Notes: generated by a model from the letters alone, not told the origin. A stretch of 64,000 nt of DNA from Paenirhizobium selenitireducens ATCC BAA-1503 (GCF_000518785.1 NZ_JAEG01000001.1:1-64000), one strand, 5' to 3'; counted from the first letter of the stretch, positions 33,894-43,431 are shown. A program made the numbers and translations.

Positions 33894-35213
33894 ATGGCTG
33901 ATGCCCTTAAAATTGGCATTGCGGGTCTCGGCACCGTTGGTGCCTCACTGGTCCGCATCCTTCAACAGCGCAGCAACGAACTGGCCGTGTCCTGCGGCCG
34001 CGCCATCCAGATCACTGCCGTATCGGCGCGTGATCGCAGCAAGGATCGCGGCGTCGATCTGAGCGGCATCACCTGGTTCGACGATCCGGTCGAAATGGCC
34101 GAAAAGGGCGACATCGACGTGCTGGTCGAACTGGTCGGCGGCGCCGAAGGCACGGCCGACCAGTCGGTGCGCGCAGCGCTTGCGCGCGGCCTGCATGTCG
34201 TGACCGCCAACAAGGCACTGCTTGCACGCCACGGCGTCGAACTGGCGATCATGGCTGAGGAAAAGGGCCTGCTGCTCAACTACGAAGCGGCTGTGGCCGG
34301 CGGCATTCCCGTCATCAAGGCGATGCGCGAGAGCCTGACCGGCAACCATTTCTCCCGCGTCTACGGCATCATGAACGGCACCTGCAACTACATCCTGACC
34401 CGGATGGAGAAGGAAGGCCTGTCCTTCGAGGCCTGCCTCAAGGAAGCGCAGCGTCTCGGTTATGCCGAGGCCGATCCGACCTTCGACATCGAGGGCAACG
34501 ACACGGCGCACAAGCTGTCGATCCTGACGACCCTCGCCTTCGGCAGCCAGATTTCCGCTGACGACATCTATCTCGAGGGCATCAGCAATATCTCGATCGA
34601 GGATATTCATGCCGCCCGCGACCTCGGGTTCCGCATCAAGCTGCTCGGCGTCGCCCAGCGCACCGAAACCGGCATTGAGCAGCGCGTGCACCCGACCATG
34701 GTGCCGCTCGATTCGGTGATCGCCCAGGTCGATGGCGTGACCAATGCGGTGGCGCTCGAATCCGACATCCTCGGCGAACTGCTGATGGTCGGCCCCGGCG
34801 CCGGCGGCAATGCCACGGCTTCGGCCGTGCTCGGCGACATTACCGACATCGCCAAGAGCCGTCCCGGCACCCAGCAGGTTCCGGTGCTCGGCCGTCCGGC
34901 CCATCTGCTGGAACCCTATCGCCAGGCGCAGATGCGCAGCCATGAGGGCGGCTACTTCATCCGCCTGACGGTGGTCGACCGCACCGGCGTCTTCGCCAGC
35001 ATCGCCACCAAGATGGCGCATAACAACATTTCGCTGGAATCGATCGTGCAGCGGTCGGAACATTCCGCGGCCGACGCGCCGGTCACCATCATTCTCGTCA
35101 CCCATGCGACGATGGAAGACGCCGTCCGCAAGGCCGTCGCCGCCATCAAGAGCGAAGGCTATCTCGTCGGCGAGCCGCAGGTGATTCGCATCGAGCGCCC
35201 GAAGACGGCCTGA
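33894..35213 (+). CDS. hom: Homoserine dehydrogenase
   Basis: A 439-aa enzyme reducing aspartate semialdehyde to homoserine for threonine and methionine synthesis. The NAD(P) motif IAGLGTVGASL opens the protein; IMNGTCNYILTRM and the YAEADPTFDIEGNDTAHKL block mark the catalytic domain. A C-terminal ACT domain (FIRLTVVDRTGVFASIATKM) should mediate feedback by threonine. Length is standard. In many relatives glpX follows hom, but here the next genes are a tiny membrane protein and recJ. Confidence 0.97.
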   Translation: MADALKIGIAGLGTVGASLVRILQQRSNELAVSCGRAIQITAVSARDRSKDRGVDLSGITWFDDPVEMAEKGDIDVLVELVGGAEGTADQSVRAALARGLHVVTANKALLARHGVELAIMAEEKGLLLNYEAAVAGGIPVIKAMRESLTGNHFSRVYGIMNGTCNYILTRMEKEGLSFEACLKEAQRLGYAEADPTFDIEGNDTAHKLSILTTLAFGSQISADDIYLEGISNISIEDIHAARDLGFRIKLLGVAQRTETGIEQRVHPTMVPLDSVIAQVDGVTNAVALESDILGELLMVGPGAGGNATASAVLGDITDIAKSRPGTQQVPVLGRPAHLLEPYRQAQMRSHEGGYFIRLTVVDRTGVFASIATKMAHNNISLESIVQRSEHSAADAPVTIILVTHATMEDAVRKAVAAIKSEGYLVGEPQVIRIERPKTA

Positions 35214-35227
35214 CCAGAGGTCCAAGG

Positions 35228-35252
35228 GGTGCCGGTTTTCTGAGCCGGCACC
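35228..35252 (+). terminator. Hairpin after hom
   Basis: GGTGCCGG pairs with CCGGCACC across a short loop 15 bases after the hom stop. There is no clear T tract, so termination is plausible but not certain. Confidence 0.45.
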
Positions 35253-35380
35253 GCGCATTCTGGGCCATCCTGCCCGATTTTTCTTTCCGCCTCCGATTTT
35301 GTTAAAAGTATCCCCTCGCATCTTTCGCGCGAGGCGGTTACTCTATGCCTTCTGTGAAATCGGGTTCGGGGAGGGGCTTG

Positions 35381-35551
35381 ATGATCTCAATCGACAAACG
35401 CGAGTTCGGCGGGAGGCAAGGCCGTGCGCGAAATGAGCGCTGGCGGCTGGAGGACGACGATTTCGAAGGCGCGCGCAACTGGGCGGTGATTCTGCTCTAC
35501 GTGTCGCTGATGACGGTTCCATTCATGGTCGTCGCCTGGCTCCTGTCTTGA
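35381..35551 (+). CDS. Small C-terminally anchored membrane protein
   Basis: A 56-aa protein. The first half is charged (DKREFGGRQGRARNERWRL) and the last about 22 residues form one transmembrane helix (AVILLYVSLMTVPFMVVAW). GGAGGGG precedes the ATG at good distance, which supports a real gene. It lies between hom and recJ and ends 151 bases before recJ. I do not recognise the family; tail anchoring in the inner membrane is the only inference. Confidence 0.6.
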   Translation: MISIDKREFGGRQGRARNERWRLEDDDFEGARNWAVILLYVSLMTVPFMVVAWLLS

Positions 35552-35702
35552 GGACGCGGTTTCGGCCCTGCCGGAACGATTGATCCGCAAGCCTGCCATC
35601 CGGAAAGATCCTGCGGTCGGTTCGATGCCCGACATGCGCAGGGCTGGTCATTTGCTGCCGGACCTGTAGAAAGGGCACAGGCTCAAAGGACAGCAATCTG
35701 GC

Positions 35703-37505
35703 ATGGAAGAACCCGTCGATCCCGTTCCACGTGCATTTCTCGGCGTCGACCGCTCGGTCTCCGGGCAGCGTTGGGTCTCGCGCTTGGATCAGGCCGGCCA
35801 GAACCGCGCGTTGGCGATGAGCCAGCTGCACGGCATGCCCGAGCTTGTGGCGCGGGTGCTGGCCGGACGCGGCGTGGCCGTCGACGAGGCACCGGGCTTC
35901 CTGGAGCCGAGCATCCGCAACCTGATGCCGGATCCCTATCGTCTCACCGATTGCGAAGCGGCGGCCGAACGGCTTGTCCGGGCGATCGTCCGCGGCGAAC
36001 GCGTGGCGATCTTCGGCGACTACGACGTCGACGGCGCGGCGTCGTCGGCCCTTCTCTCGCGCTTCCTGCACCATTTCGGCATTGACGCGGAGATCTACAT
36101 TCCCGACCGCATTTTTGAGGGCTATGGGCCGAACCCGGCGGCGATCGGCCAGCTGATCGATCGCGGCGCGCGCCTGATCGTCACCGTCGACTGCGGCTCG
36201 ACCAGCCTCGATGCGCTGGCGGTGGCGAAAGACCGCGGCATCGACGTGGTGGTGATCGACCACCACCAGATGGGCCACGAAATGCCGCCGTGTCTGGCCC
36301 TGGTCAATCCGAACCGCGAGGACGATCTGTCGGGGCAGGGGCATCTCTGCGCCGCCGGCGTGGTCTTCCTGGTGCTGGTCGCAACGCTGCGGGTGCTGCG
36401 CCAGAACGGTCATGCGCAGGCCCGCTCGCTTGATCTTCTGGCCTGGCTCGATCTGGTGGCGCTGGCGACGGTGTGCGACGTTGTGCCGTTGAAGGGCCTG
36501 AACCGTGCCTATGTCACCAAGGGACTGATCGCGGCGCGTCACCAGAACAATGCCGGGCTCGCCGCGCTGTTGCGCGTCGCCGGCATCGGCGGCCCGGTCA
36601 CGCCCTATCATTTCGGCTTTCTCGTCGGCCCCCGCATCAATGCCGGCGGGCGCATCGGCGACGCGGCACTCGGCAGCCGTCTGCTGACGCTCGACGACGC
36701 GGGCGAAGCCGATCAGATCGCCGTCAAGCTCGACGAGCTGAACCGCGAGCGCCAGGCCATGGAACAGGTCATGCTGGCCGAGGCGGAAGCCGAGGCGCTG
36801 GCCGAGTATGGCGACGGGCAGGCGGCCTCGGTCATCGTCACGGCGCGCGACAACTGGCATCCGGGCATTGTCGGCCTGCTCGCCGCCCGGCTCAAGGAAA
36901 AGTTCAAGCGCCCGGCCTTCGCCATTGCCTTTGACTTGAACGGCAAGGGCACGGGCTCCGGCCGCTCGATCAACGGCTTCGACATCGGCCGCATGGTGCG
37001 CGCCGCCGTCGATTCGGGCCTGCTGGTGAAGGGTGGCGGACACGCCATGGCGGCGGGCCTGACCGTCGAGCGGGCCAATCTCGGCCGCCTGCGCACCTTC
37101 TTCGACGAGGCCTCCGCCGAACAGGTGGGAGCGCTTGCCGCCAATCAGACGCTGAAGATCGACGGCGCGCTCGGCGCATCCGGTGCCACCATCGCGCTGA
37201 TCGATCAGTTGGAGACCGCGGGCCCCTTCGGCTCCGGCCATCCGCAGCCGATCTTCGCCGTGCCCGCCCATCGCCTGCGCGATGCCCGGCCGGTCGGCAC
37301 CACCCATGTGAAGATCACGCTCGAGGCGGCCGACGGCACGCGGCTGGAGGGCATCGCCTTTCGCGCCGCCGAAACGGCGCTTGGCGACTTCCTGCTCAAC
37401 GGGCGGGGAACGCAGGTCCACGTGGCAGGTACGCTCAGCGCCGACCACTGGCAGGGAACGCGCCGCGTGCAGATGCGCGTGCTGGACGCCGCCAAAGCGT
37501 TCTGA
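35703..37505 (+). CDS. recJ: Single-stranded-DNA-specific exonuclease RecJ
   Basis: A 600-aa 5'-3' exonuclease used in recombination and mismatch repair. DHH-phosphoesterase motifs are in order: IFGDYDVDGAASSALL, TVDCGSTSLDAL, VVVIDHHQMGHEMP and the DHHA1 part with KGGGHAMAAGLTV. A C-terminal OB-type segment follows (HVAGTLSADHWQGTRRVQ). Length is standard. It is followed by the tRNA-Glu genes on the other strand. Confidence 0.97.
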   Translation: MEEPVDPVPRAFLGVDRSVSGQRWVSRLDQAGQNRALAMSQLHGMPELVARVLAGRGVAVDEAPGFLEPSIRNLMPDPYRLTDCEAAAERLVRAIVRGERVAIFGDYDVDGAASSALLSRFLHHFGIDAEIYIPDRIFEGYGPNPAAIGQLIDRGARLIVTVDCGSTSLDALAVAKDRGIDVVVIDHHQMGHEMPPCLALVNPNREDDLSGQGHLCAAGVVFLVLVATLRVLRQNGHAQARSLDLLAWLDLVALATVCDVVPLKGLNRAYVTKGLIAARHQNNAGLAALLRVAGIGGPVTPYHFGFLVGPRINAGGRIGDAALGSRLLTLDDAGEADQIAVKLDELNRERQAMEQVMLAEAEAEALAEYGDGQAASVIVTARDNWHPGIVGLLAARLKEKFKRPAFAIAFDLNGKGTGSGRSINGFDIGRMVRAAVDSGLLVKGGGHAMAAGLTVERANLGRLRTFFDEASAEQVGALAANQTLKIDGALGASGATIALIDQLETAGPFGSGHPQPIFAVPAHRLRDARPVGTTHVKITLEAADGTRLEGIAFRAAETALGDFLLNGRGTQVHVAGTLSADHWQGTRRVQMRVLDAAKAF

Positions 37506-37545
37506 TGTCGTGCGGATGATGGCGGGAGGATAACGTAAGGTGAAG

Positions 37546-37620
37546 TGGCACGCCCTAGGGGAGTCGAACCCCTCTTCCCAGAATGAAAATCTGGTGTCCT
37601 AACCGATAGACGAAGGGCGC
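37546..37620 (-). tRNA. tRNA-Glu (anticodon TTC), copy 1
   Basis: On the minus strand the 75 nt fold as a cloverleaf with acceptor GCGCCCT/AGGGCGT, discriminator G and encoded CCA. The anticodon stem CCAGA/TCTGG encloses TTTTCAT with anticodon TTC, and the T arm is GAGGGGTTCGACTCCCC. Identical in sequence to the second copy downstream. Confidence 0.97.
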
Positions 37621-37812
37621 CTGCGCTTCGTGGTGGCGCCCTTATAGTCAGGGCTCGGACAACCCGCAAGCGGAATCTTGCTGTTTTTCCATTCCAATTT
37701 TGAAAAAGTTCGGCCTGTGGAAAACCGCAGCCGGACGCGGCAAACGCGCGTCGCAAAGCGCGCGCTGGCGTTCAGATTCGAGCATTTTGGGGGAGGAAAA
37801 TGAAAGCAGGAG

Positions 37813-37887
37813 TGGCACGCCCTAGGGGAGTCGAACCCCTCTTCCCAGAATGAAAATCTGGTGTCCTAACCGATAGACGAAGGGCGC
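37813..37887 (-). tRNA. tRNA-Glu (anticodon TTC), copy 2
   Basis: An exact second copy of the tRNA-Glu gene, 192 bases from the first. Short flanks (GGCGCCCTTATAGTCAG on the promoter side) are duplicated too, so this is a tandem gene duplication with part of its upstream region. The 37,888-38,140 gap shows nothing further. Confidence 0.97.
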
Positions 37888-38140
37888 GTGCGCTCCGTGG
37901 CGCCCTTATAGTCAGGTGATTTTATTCCCGCAAGCGGCAAATTCCGTTTTTTGCAAAAAATATGACAGCGCTCGTCCGGGCGGTGGCAAAGGCGCGATTG
38001 GGCAACGAATCCAGCGGCTTGCGGTGAAGTGAAAAAAAGGCTTCCGTAGCCTTCGCCTAGGTGAGGCCAAGGGAAAGAGGCTGGACGGCCGGTCGCTGGA
38101 CATACCCGCGCCGGCAGGGCGTCAGACGGCCTGGAGGCCC

Positions 38141-38953
38141 CTAGTCCTTCTTCTTGCCGAACGCCGCCTTGAGGGACTCCAGCCATTTGCGCTTCTTCGG
38201 CTGCTCGGGCTCTGCAGGGTCCATTGCGGCCGCGGGCACGGTCTGGGCGACCTGCTGCTCGGCTTTGGCGACAGGCTGGGACGCTGCCGCTGCATCTTCG
38301 TAGATCGGTGTTTCGTCGGCCGCATAAACCGGCGTTTCGCCCGCCGTCTCGGGCGGAAGATAGGCTTGCTCGACGACGGGCGGCTGGGGCTGGCGCAGTT
38401 CGGCGCTGAACAGGCTCTTGCGCATGGGATTGACCTCGCGCGTCGGAAGCTCGGACGGAACGACGATGCTGGTCGAGCTGTCACTTCCGCTATCGGCCAT
38501 GGCCACGGCCTGTGGGGCCGCCGGCGTCTCGGTCTCCGCAGCGGCAGGCACCGGCGATTCGCTTGCCGTGGTGGGCGCCTGCGAAAACAGGCTGTTGCGG
38601 CTTGCATTGACCGCGGTCGGCTGCTGGGTCAGTTCGCCGAGGTCGGCGGGAGCCTGCGCGGGGGCATAGGCGGCGATTGCGCCGTCACCGGTGGGGATCG
38701 CCGAGGGCCGAGCGGCCGGATCGGTCCCGGGCGCGGTGGCGCTCACCAGCGGATCGGTATAACCATTGGCGGTCTTCTTCGACGGGGCGGGTTTCGACGC
38801 TACTGCGCTTGCCGTCTCCATCGGCACCGCATCGCCCTGGGCCGCGCTGTCCTGCGCCGTGGTCTGGCAGGAGGCCAGCATGAGGGCTGCGGCCGCCGGA
38901 GCGGCGATGCGGCCGAAAAGACCGCCGGCGATGGATGGGATGTTGCGCGACAC
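38141..38953 (-). CDS. Low-complexity envelope lipoprotein of unknown function
   Basis: A 270-aa protein from a GTG start preceded by AGAGG. It has a lipoprotein signal ending LMLASC (lipobox LASC). The remainder is Ala/Pro/Thr-rich and probably disordered, with two related short motifs, SRNSLFSQ and MRKSLFSAE, and a strongly basic end (KKRKWLESLKAAFGKKKD). Such proteins may span part of the periplasm. I do not recognise a domain. The gene is divergent from nothing close and is followed on the same strand by the glyoxalase upstream, separated by about 140 bases. Confidence 0.75.
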   Translation of the reverse strand: MSRNIPSIAGGLFGRIAAPAAAALMLASCQTTAQDSAAQGDAVPMETASAVASKPAPSKKTANGYTDPLVSATAPGTDPAARPSAIPTGDGAIAAYAPAQAPADLGELTQQPTAVNASRNSLFSQAPTTASESPVPAAAETETPAAPQAVAMADSGSDSSTSIVVPSELPTREVNPMRKSLFSAELRQPQPPVVEQAYLPPETAGETPVYAADETPIYEDAAAASQPVAKAEQQVAQTVPAAAMDPAEPEQPKKRKWLESLKAAFGKKKD

Positions 38954-39095
38954 TGGCTGACCTCTGCACACGATGGGGTGACGCACGCGACGTGGGTCTC
39001 TTCACCGCGTCGCGTATGTCGTCCGCCGGCATCCGGCGGACTCTCGGTGCACTAAGGTCTAGCGCTTCAATCTTGCGCGAAGCGGGAAGCGAGGC

Positions 39096-39536
39096 TTACC
39101 AGGCGCCGGTGTTCGGCATGGAAAGCCAGGGTTCGGCCGGCGCCAGGCTTTCGCCCTTCTGCAGGATTTCGATCGAAATGCCGTCCGGCGAGCGCACGAA
39201 GGCCATGTGGCCGTCGCGCGGCGGGCGGTTGATGGTGACGCCATGGTCCATCAGCCGCTGGCAGATCGCATAGATGTCGTCGACCTCGTAGGCGAGGTGG
39301 CCGAAATTGCGCCCCCCGGTATAGTCTTCCGTATCCCAGTTGTAGGTCAGTTCCAGGCAGGGCGCCTTGTCGGCGCGCGCCCGGTCGAGGTCGTCGCGTG
39401 CGGCGAGAAAGACCAGCGTGAAGCGGCCCTTTTCGCTGTCCATCCGGCGGATCTCGGTCAGTCCGAAAATGGTGCAGTAGAAATCGAGAGACGCATCGAG
39501 ATCTTTGACGCGAACCATGGTGTGAAGATAGCGCAT
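39096..39536 (-). CDS. gloA: Lactoylglutathione lyase (glyoxalase I)
   Basis: A 146-aa metalloenzyme converting the methylglyoxal-glutathione adduct to lactoylglutathione. Metal ligands follow the GloA pattern: His5 in RYLHTMVRV, Glu in CLELTYNWD, His in NFGHLAYEV and Glu in [10 protein letters not shown]. Start at 39536 is fixed by AGGAGG seven bases upstream. Single-domain length is standard; cytosolic. Confidence 0.93.
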   Translation of the reverse strand: MRYLHTMVRVKDLDASLDFYCTIFGLTEIRRMDSEKGRFTLVFLAARDDLDRARADKAPCLELTYNWDTEDYTGGRNFGHLAYEVDDIYAICQRLMDHGVTINRPPRDGHMAFVRSPDGISIEILQKGESLAPAEPWLSMPNTGAW

Positions 39537-39720
39537 GAAGGTCCTCCTGAGATTTGCAGGGATATGGGGCACACGACAGTTTCGAGCAAGGCTGCACGGG
39601 CAAAAAGCATTTGGGTATATGTGAAACTAGGACTTGCGTAGATCCGTTGCTCGAATGTTAATCTTAAGTTCAAGAATCAATTAACTCTGCGATGTGACGC
39701 GTTTCGAGGGGCTTTGGGAA

Positions 39721-40299
39721 ATGGCGGACAGGATTTCACCGAATGGGCTCGCTGGGTTCGAAGAACTGTCCAGTGAAGCCGTCGACCTGATCGAGATCAC
39801 CGGCGTCGTCAAGTGGTTCGACGTCGCCAAGGGTTTCGGCTTCATCGTTCCGGACAACGGCATGCAGGACGTGCTGCTGCACGTCACCTGCCTTCGCCGA
39901 GACGGCTACCAGACCATCCTCGAAGGCACGCGCATCGTCGCCCTCGTGCAGAAGCGTGATCGCGGCTACCAGACCTTCCGCATTCTCTCGATGGACCAGT
40001 CGACCGCGGTTCACCCCTCGCTGCTTCCGCCGGTACGCACCCATGTGCAGGTGACGGCGACCAGCGGCCTGGAGCGGGCTCTGGTAAAGTGGTTCAACCG
40101 TACCAAGGGTTTCGGCTTCCTGACGCGCGGCGAGGGCACCGAGGACATCTTCGTCCATATGGAAACGCTGCGCCGCTTCGGCCTGACCGAGCTTCGTCCC
40201 GGCCAGACCGTCCTGGTGCGCTTCGGACCGGGCGACAAGGGCCTGATGGCCGCCGAGATCCATCCCGACAATCCGGGCCCGTTGGTCCGGGCGCACTGA
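39721..40299 (+). CDS. Double cold-shock-domain protein
   Basis: A 192-aa protein with two CSD folds. The first (about residues 25-90) contains [18 protein letters not shown] and DVLLHVTCL; the second (about 120-190) contains [18 protein letters not shown] and DIFVHMETL. The RNP1/RNP2-type aromatic motifs are complete in the second and slightly altered in the first. Tandem CSD proteins of this length are common in alphaproteobacteria and bind RNA or single-stranded DNA. The start at 39721 follows GAGGGG. A terminator-like hairpin lies just after, inside the next gene's start. Confidence 0.93.
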   Translation: MADRISPNGLAGFEELSSEAVDLIEITGVVKWFDVAKGFGFIVPDNGMQDVLLHVTCLRRDGYQTILEGTRIVALVQKRDRGYQTFRILSMDQSTAVHPSLLPPVRTHVQVTATSGLERALVKWFNRTKGFGFLTRGEGTEDIFVHMETLRRFGLTELRPGQTVLVRFGPGDKGLMAAEIHPDNPGPLVRAH

Positions 40300-40308
40300 G
40301 GCTCCGCG

Positions 40309-40785
40309 ATGGTCGGCAGACTGATGAAAAGCGCTTTCGTGGCGCTTTTTTTATGGGCGCTTGCCGGACCGATCGCGGCCCAGGCGCCGCATTTCGACCG
40401 CGCGCCGCTGTCGATCCGCACGACCGAGGGCAAGGAGATCACCCTCGACGTCGAATGGGCGATCACGCCCGAGCAGCGCGAGCACGGCCTGATGTTCCGC
40501 GAAGAGCTGGGCGACGATCAGGGCATGATCTTCGATTTCGGCACGGTGCGCGACGTGATGATGTGGATGAAGAACACGCCGCTGTCGCTCGACATGGTCT
40601 TCATCGACCAGCACGGGCGGGTGAAACGCGTCGCCAGCCGCACCACGCCCTATTCCGAGGCGATCGTCGGATCCGGCACACCGGTGCGCTATGTGCTGGA
40701 AATCCGCGGCGGGAGGGCTGCGGCACTGGGCATCGGCGAAGGGGCGGTGGTCACGCTGACCCCACCGACCGGCGCAGCCGACTAG
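40309..40785 (+). CDS. Exported DUF192 family protein
   Basis: A 158-aa protein with a signal peptide (MKSAFVALFLWALAGPIAAQA) and a DUF192 domain. Typical motifs are EREHG-like (EQREHGLMFREEL), GMIFDFG, MWMKNTPLSLDMVFID and VLEIRGGRAAALGIGEG. The function of the family is unknown. Start may be 40309 or the internal ATG at 40324. The signal-peptide codons overlap a hairpin with a T run, so expression might be attenuated. It follows the cold-shock gene by nine bases. Confidence 0.88.
   Translation: MVGRLMKSAFVALFLWALAGPIAAQAPHFDRAPLSIRTTEGKEITLDVEWAITPEQREHGLMFREELGDDQGMIFDFGTVRDVMMWMKNTPLSLDMVFIDQHGRVKRVASRTTPYSEAIVGSGTPVRYVLEIRGGRAAALGIGEGAVVTLTPPTGAAD
40327..40352 (+). terminator. Terminator-like hairpin inside the DUF192 signal-peptide codons
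   Basis: AAAAGCGC and GCGCTTTT form a perfect 8-bp stem with a 7-base loop, followed by three more T residues. This has the form of a rho-independent terminator for the cold-shock gene, yet lies in the start of the next reading frame; it could act as an attenuator. Confidence 0.5.
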
Positions 40786-40877
40786 CGGCGGCCGACGAAT
40801 TCCAAGCGCGCGCGGAAAGCGGCTTTTAGCTGTTGCGGCTCAGCGGTGAACCGTGTATTGCGCTCCCATTGCTGGAA

Positions 40878-40954
<77 letters not shown>

Positions 40955-41156
40955 TTGCAAGCAGTGCCGATGCCCCATTCCGGCACAGTAAAAAATTCCG
41001 CCAATACTATCGCCAATCAGTATGCCGCCCCTTGGCTCGCCCGCCCGCCCGCCGGGCCGGCCTTGCGGCTTCAGCGCCTGTCTATGCGCGCGCGTTTGGC
41101 CGGAACCGATCGCCTTCCCGTCGCGTTCCCTTTGATCCAACAGGGAGGATAACATC

Positions 41157-41480
41157 ATGACAAAACTCACAACCATCATCGCTGCCATCGGTATGGCGAC
41201 CTTCATCTCAGGCCCGGGCCTTGCGGCCTGTCCCGAGGTGACGGGCTCGGTCGAGGGCAAGGCCGCGGCGGGTATTTCCAAGGACGGAACCCACGTTCCT
41301 CTCGAAGGCTCGGCCGATACCCAGGCCAACGCCTCCGGCGGCGTGCAGAAGGACGGCAACACCATGCCGCTTTCGGCCGACAAGAATCTCGCGACCTCCA
41401 ACCAGGACGTCGCCGCCCAGCAGCAGGGCGAGGAAACCGCGGCCGCCTCGGCGGCGGACAAGGACAAATGCACCGACTAG
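41157..41480 (+). CDS. Small exported hydrophilic protein
   Basis: A 107-aa protein with a clear signal peptide (LTTIIAAIGMATFISGPGLAA) and a mature part rich in Ala, Gly, Asp and Gln with two repeats (ISKDGTHVPLEGSAD and VQKDGNTMPLSAD). Two Cys, one just after cleavage and one near the end, could form a disulfide. AGGGAGG upstream supports the start. Function unknown. The 340 bases that follow (41481-41820) hold no gene I can support. Confidence 0.8.
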   Translation: MTKLTTIIAAIGMATFISGPGLAACPEVTGSVEGKAAAGISKDGTHVPLEGSADTQANASGGVQKDGNTMPLSADKNLATSNQDVAAQQQGEETAAASAADKDKCTD

Positions 41481-41820
41481 CGGGGCATGGGCTCGATCGC
41501 ACTGGCCGCGGCTGCAATGCCGTGGGTGGCTGAATGCGTCGAGATAGTCCCCGCTTCATGGCCGTGGTGACATTTACAGAGCGCTTCGCCGACAAGGCGT
41601 GGCGCTCTTGTTCTTTGCGCCCTGTTGCCGGAGGTTCCGCTTGAAAATGATCGCAATCGTCGCTACGACGGAAACAGTCATCCGGCATCGCGCCGGAGCC
41701 TCCGGGCCGGCCACGTGCAGGCCCCGGAACGGGAATTTGCCGCGGCGCCTGCCGTGGTTGGTGCCATGAACTGGACGGGGCAGGGTGAAGCCTGGCCGTC
41801 ACTTTGGAGTTGGATGCGAC

Positions 41821-42126
41821 ATGTCTGCGAAGATCTACCGCCCCGCAAAGACCGCGATGCAGTCCGGCAAGGCGAAGACGCATGTGTGGATACTCGAATT
41901 CGACCAGGCCATCCCGCGTAAGATCGACCCGGTCATGGGCTATACGACCTCGGCCGACACCCGCCAGCAGCTCAAGCTGATGTTCGAGACGCAGGAGCAG
42001 GCCGAGGCCTATGCACAGCGCGAAGGCATCGACTACCGCGTCATCCCGCCGAAGGAAGCCAAGCGCCAGGTCGTCTCCTACACCGACAATTTCAAGTACA
42101 GCCGCCTGCAGCCCTGGACGCACTGA
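41821..42126 (+). CDS. NDUFS4-like ETC complex I accessory subunit
   Basis: A 101-aa protein of the ETC_C1_NDUFA4 family, the bacterial relative of mitochondrial NDUFS4. Signature parts are AKIYRPAKTAMQSGKAKT, WILEFDQAIPRKIDPVMG and the C-terminal AKRQVVSYTDNFKYSRLQPW. It peripherally stabilises NADH dehydrogenase and is typical of alphaproteobacteria. The start at 41821 fits the family; a twelve-codon upstream extension does not. It lies just before tRNA-Arg. Confidence 0.92.
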   Translation: MSAKIYRPAKTAMQSGKAKTHVWILEFDQAIPRKIDPVMGYTTSADTRQQLKLMFETQEQAEAYAQREGIDYRVIPPKEAKRQVVSYTDNFKYSRLQPWTH

Positions 42127-42192
42127 CCATCGTTCGCGCAGGACCGTTCGGGTGCGCCGCGCCTTGCCCGTCGATCGGTCCTTCATCGACAA

Positions 42193-42269
<77 letters not shown>

Positions 42270-42581
42270 AACCTACACCTAAGCCATTGAAGTCATTCAG
42301 GGTCCGACCAAGCAGGTCGGAGGTGCGACCTACAGTCCGGGACAGACGTTCCGAGGCGCCGCGCGCCGGCTTCTTCTTGTAGGCTTCGCGGGTGCAGATC
42401 TCGATCACGCGGAGCCGGCGCAACTTCCCGCCAGGCGCACGATCCGCTGGCATTTCCCGGGTCAAATCGGCTATCGCTGCCTCAGCATGATTCGCGCGGC
42501 CGGATTCGGTCGGTCGCGCCGTCATGGGGCTGGCGACCATCGCATGGGAGCGATCGGCGGCCGTCGAGGCGAGGGTTTTTC
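42270..42581 (-). other. 312-bp region after tRNA-Arg without a supported gene
   Basis: A minus-strand frame reads through much of this interval with a basic segment (GGKLRRLRVIEICTREAYKK) that looks protein-like. It has no good start or stop context and no family I recognise. It may be the remnant of a gene left by an element that once used the adjacent tRNA. Confidence 0.3.
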
Positions 42582-43343
42582 ATGGCACGTCCCACCACTA
42601 CGAGGCGAAAGCCGCGCAAGCGCAGCAGCACGGCGCGCAAGAAGTCGTCGAGTGGCGGCGGCCTCTGGCCGTGGGTCGTGGCGCTCGTTCTGGTCGCAGG
42701 CGCGATTGCAGCCTACGACAATCGCGACAAGCTGCCCCGGATGATCGCGGACTACCTGCCCAGCACTGCCAAGAACCCGTCGGGCATGCCCGCCGGGAAC
42801 GGCTCCGACAATGCAGCGGCTTCGCGCCCGAAAGCGGATACCTCGCCCGCAAGGCCGGCGAAACCCGGCGACACGCGTGACAGCGGACCGATCCCGCCGG
42901 CCCCGGTCGGTACCGCCGCCGTCAAGCCGCCCGCCGCCGTTCCCGTGCCCGGCGGTCGTCCGGGCGACGCCTCCGAGGACGGCAAGGGTTTTGCCGGCAA
43001 GTTCTATTTCTGCGGAACCTCCGGCCTCGACAATTGCGTGGCCTCCGGCGACAGCTTCTGGTTCCGCAAGGGCCGTCTGGTGCTGGCCGACGTGGTGGCG
43101 CCGGCGACCGAGGACGCCCAGTGCCAGCAGGAGCGGGACAAGGGCTTTGCCGCCAAGGTGCGGCTGCGCGACCTGCTCAATGCCGGCCGCTTCGAACTTT
43201 CCGAGCTGAAGGGCCAGAACGTCTCGGCCGCCAGCCCGACCATGCGCGTCGTCACGCGCGACGGCCGGTCGCTCGGCGCCATGCTGGTGGCGGAAGGGCT
43301 GGCCCAGCCGCGCTTCGGCAAGCGGCAGTCCTGGTGCCCGTGA
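42582..43343 (+). CDS. Membrane-anchored thermonuclease-like protein
   Basis: A 253-aa protein. A basic N-terminus (TTTRRKPRKRSSTARKK) is followed by one transmembrane helix (WPWVVALVLVAGAIAAY, about residues 29-45), a Pro/Ala-rich linker to about residue 130, and an SNase-like domain (RLVLADVVAPATEDAQCQQE; GFAAKVRLRDLLNAG; RDGRSLGAMLVAEGLAQPRF). The domain is short and some classical nuclease residues are not evident, so activity is uncertain. It should face the periplasm. It is the last gene before the bidirectional terminator shared with aapP. Confidence 0.8.
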   Translation: MARPTTTRRKPRKRSSTARKKSSSGGGLWPWVVALVLVAGAIAAYDNRDKLPRMIADYLPSTAKNPSGMPAGNGSDNAAASRPKADTSPARPAKPGDTRDSGPIPPAPVGTAAVKPPAAVPVPGGRPGDASEDGKGFAGKFYFCGTSGLDNCVASGDSFWFRKGRLVLADVVAPATEDAQCQQERDKGFAAKVRLRDLLNAGRFELSELKGQNVSAASPTMRVVTRDGRSLGAMLVAEGLAQPRFGKRQSWCP

Positions 43344-43431
43344 GCCAGCGCCACTGAGCGGCTGTCATCGGCGACCGTGGCGCGCCGGACGGAGATCACC
43401 GTCGTAACCAAGCATCGACCGCCCAATCAAA

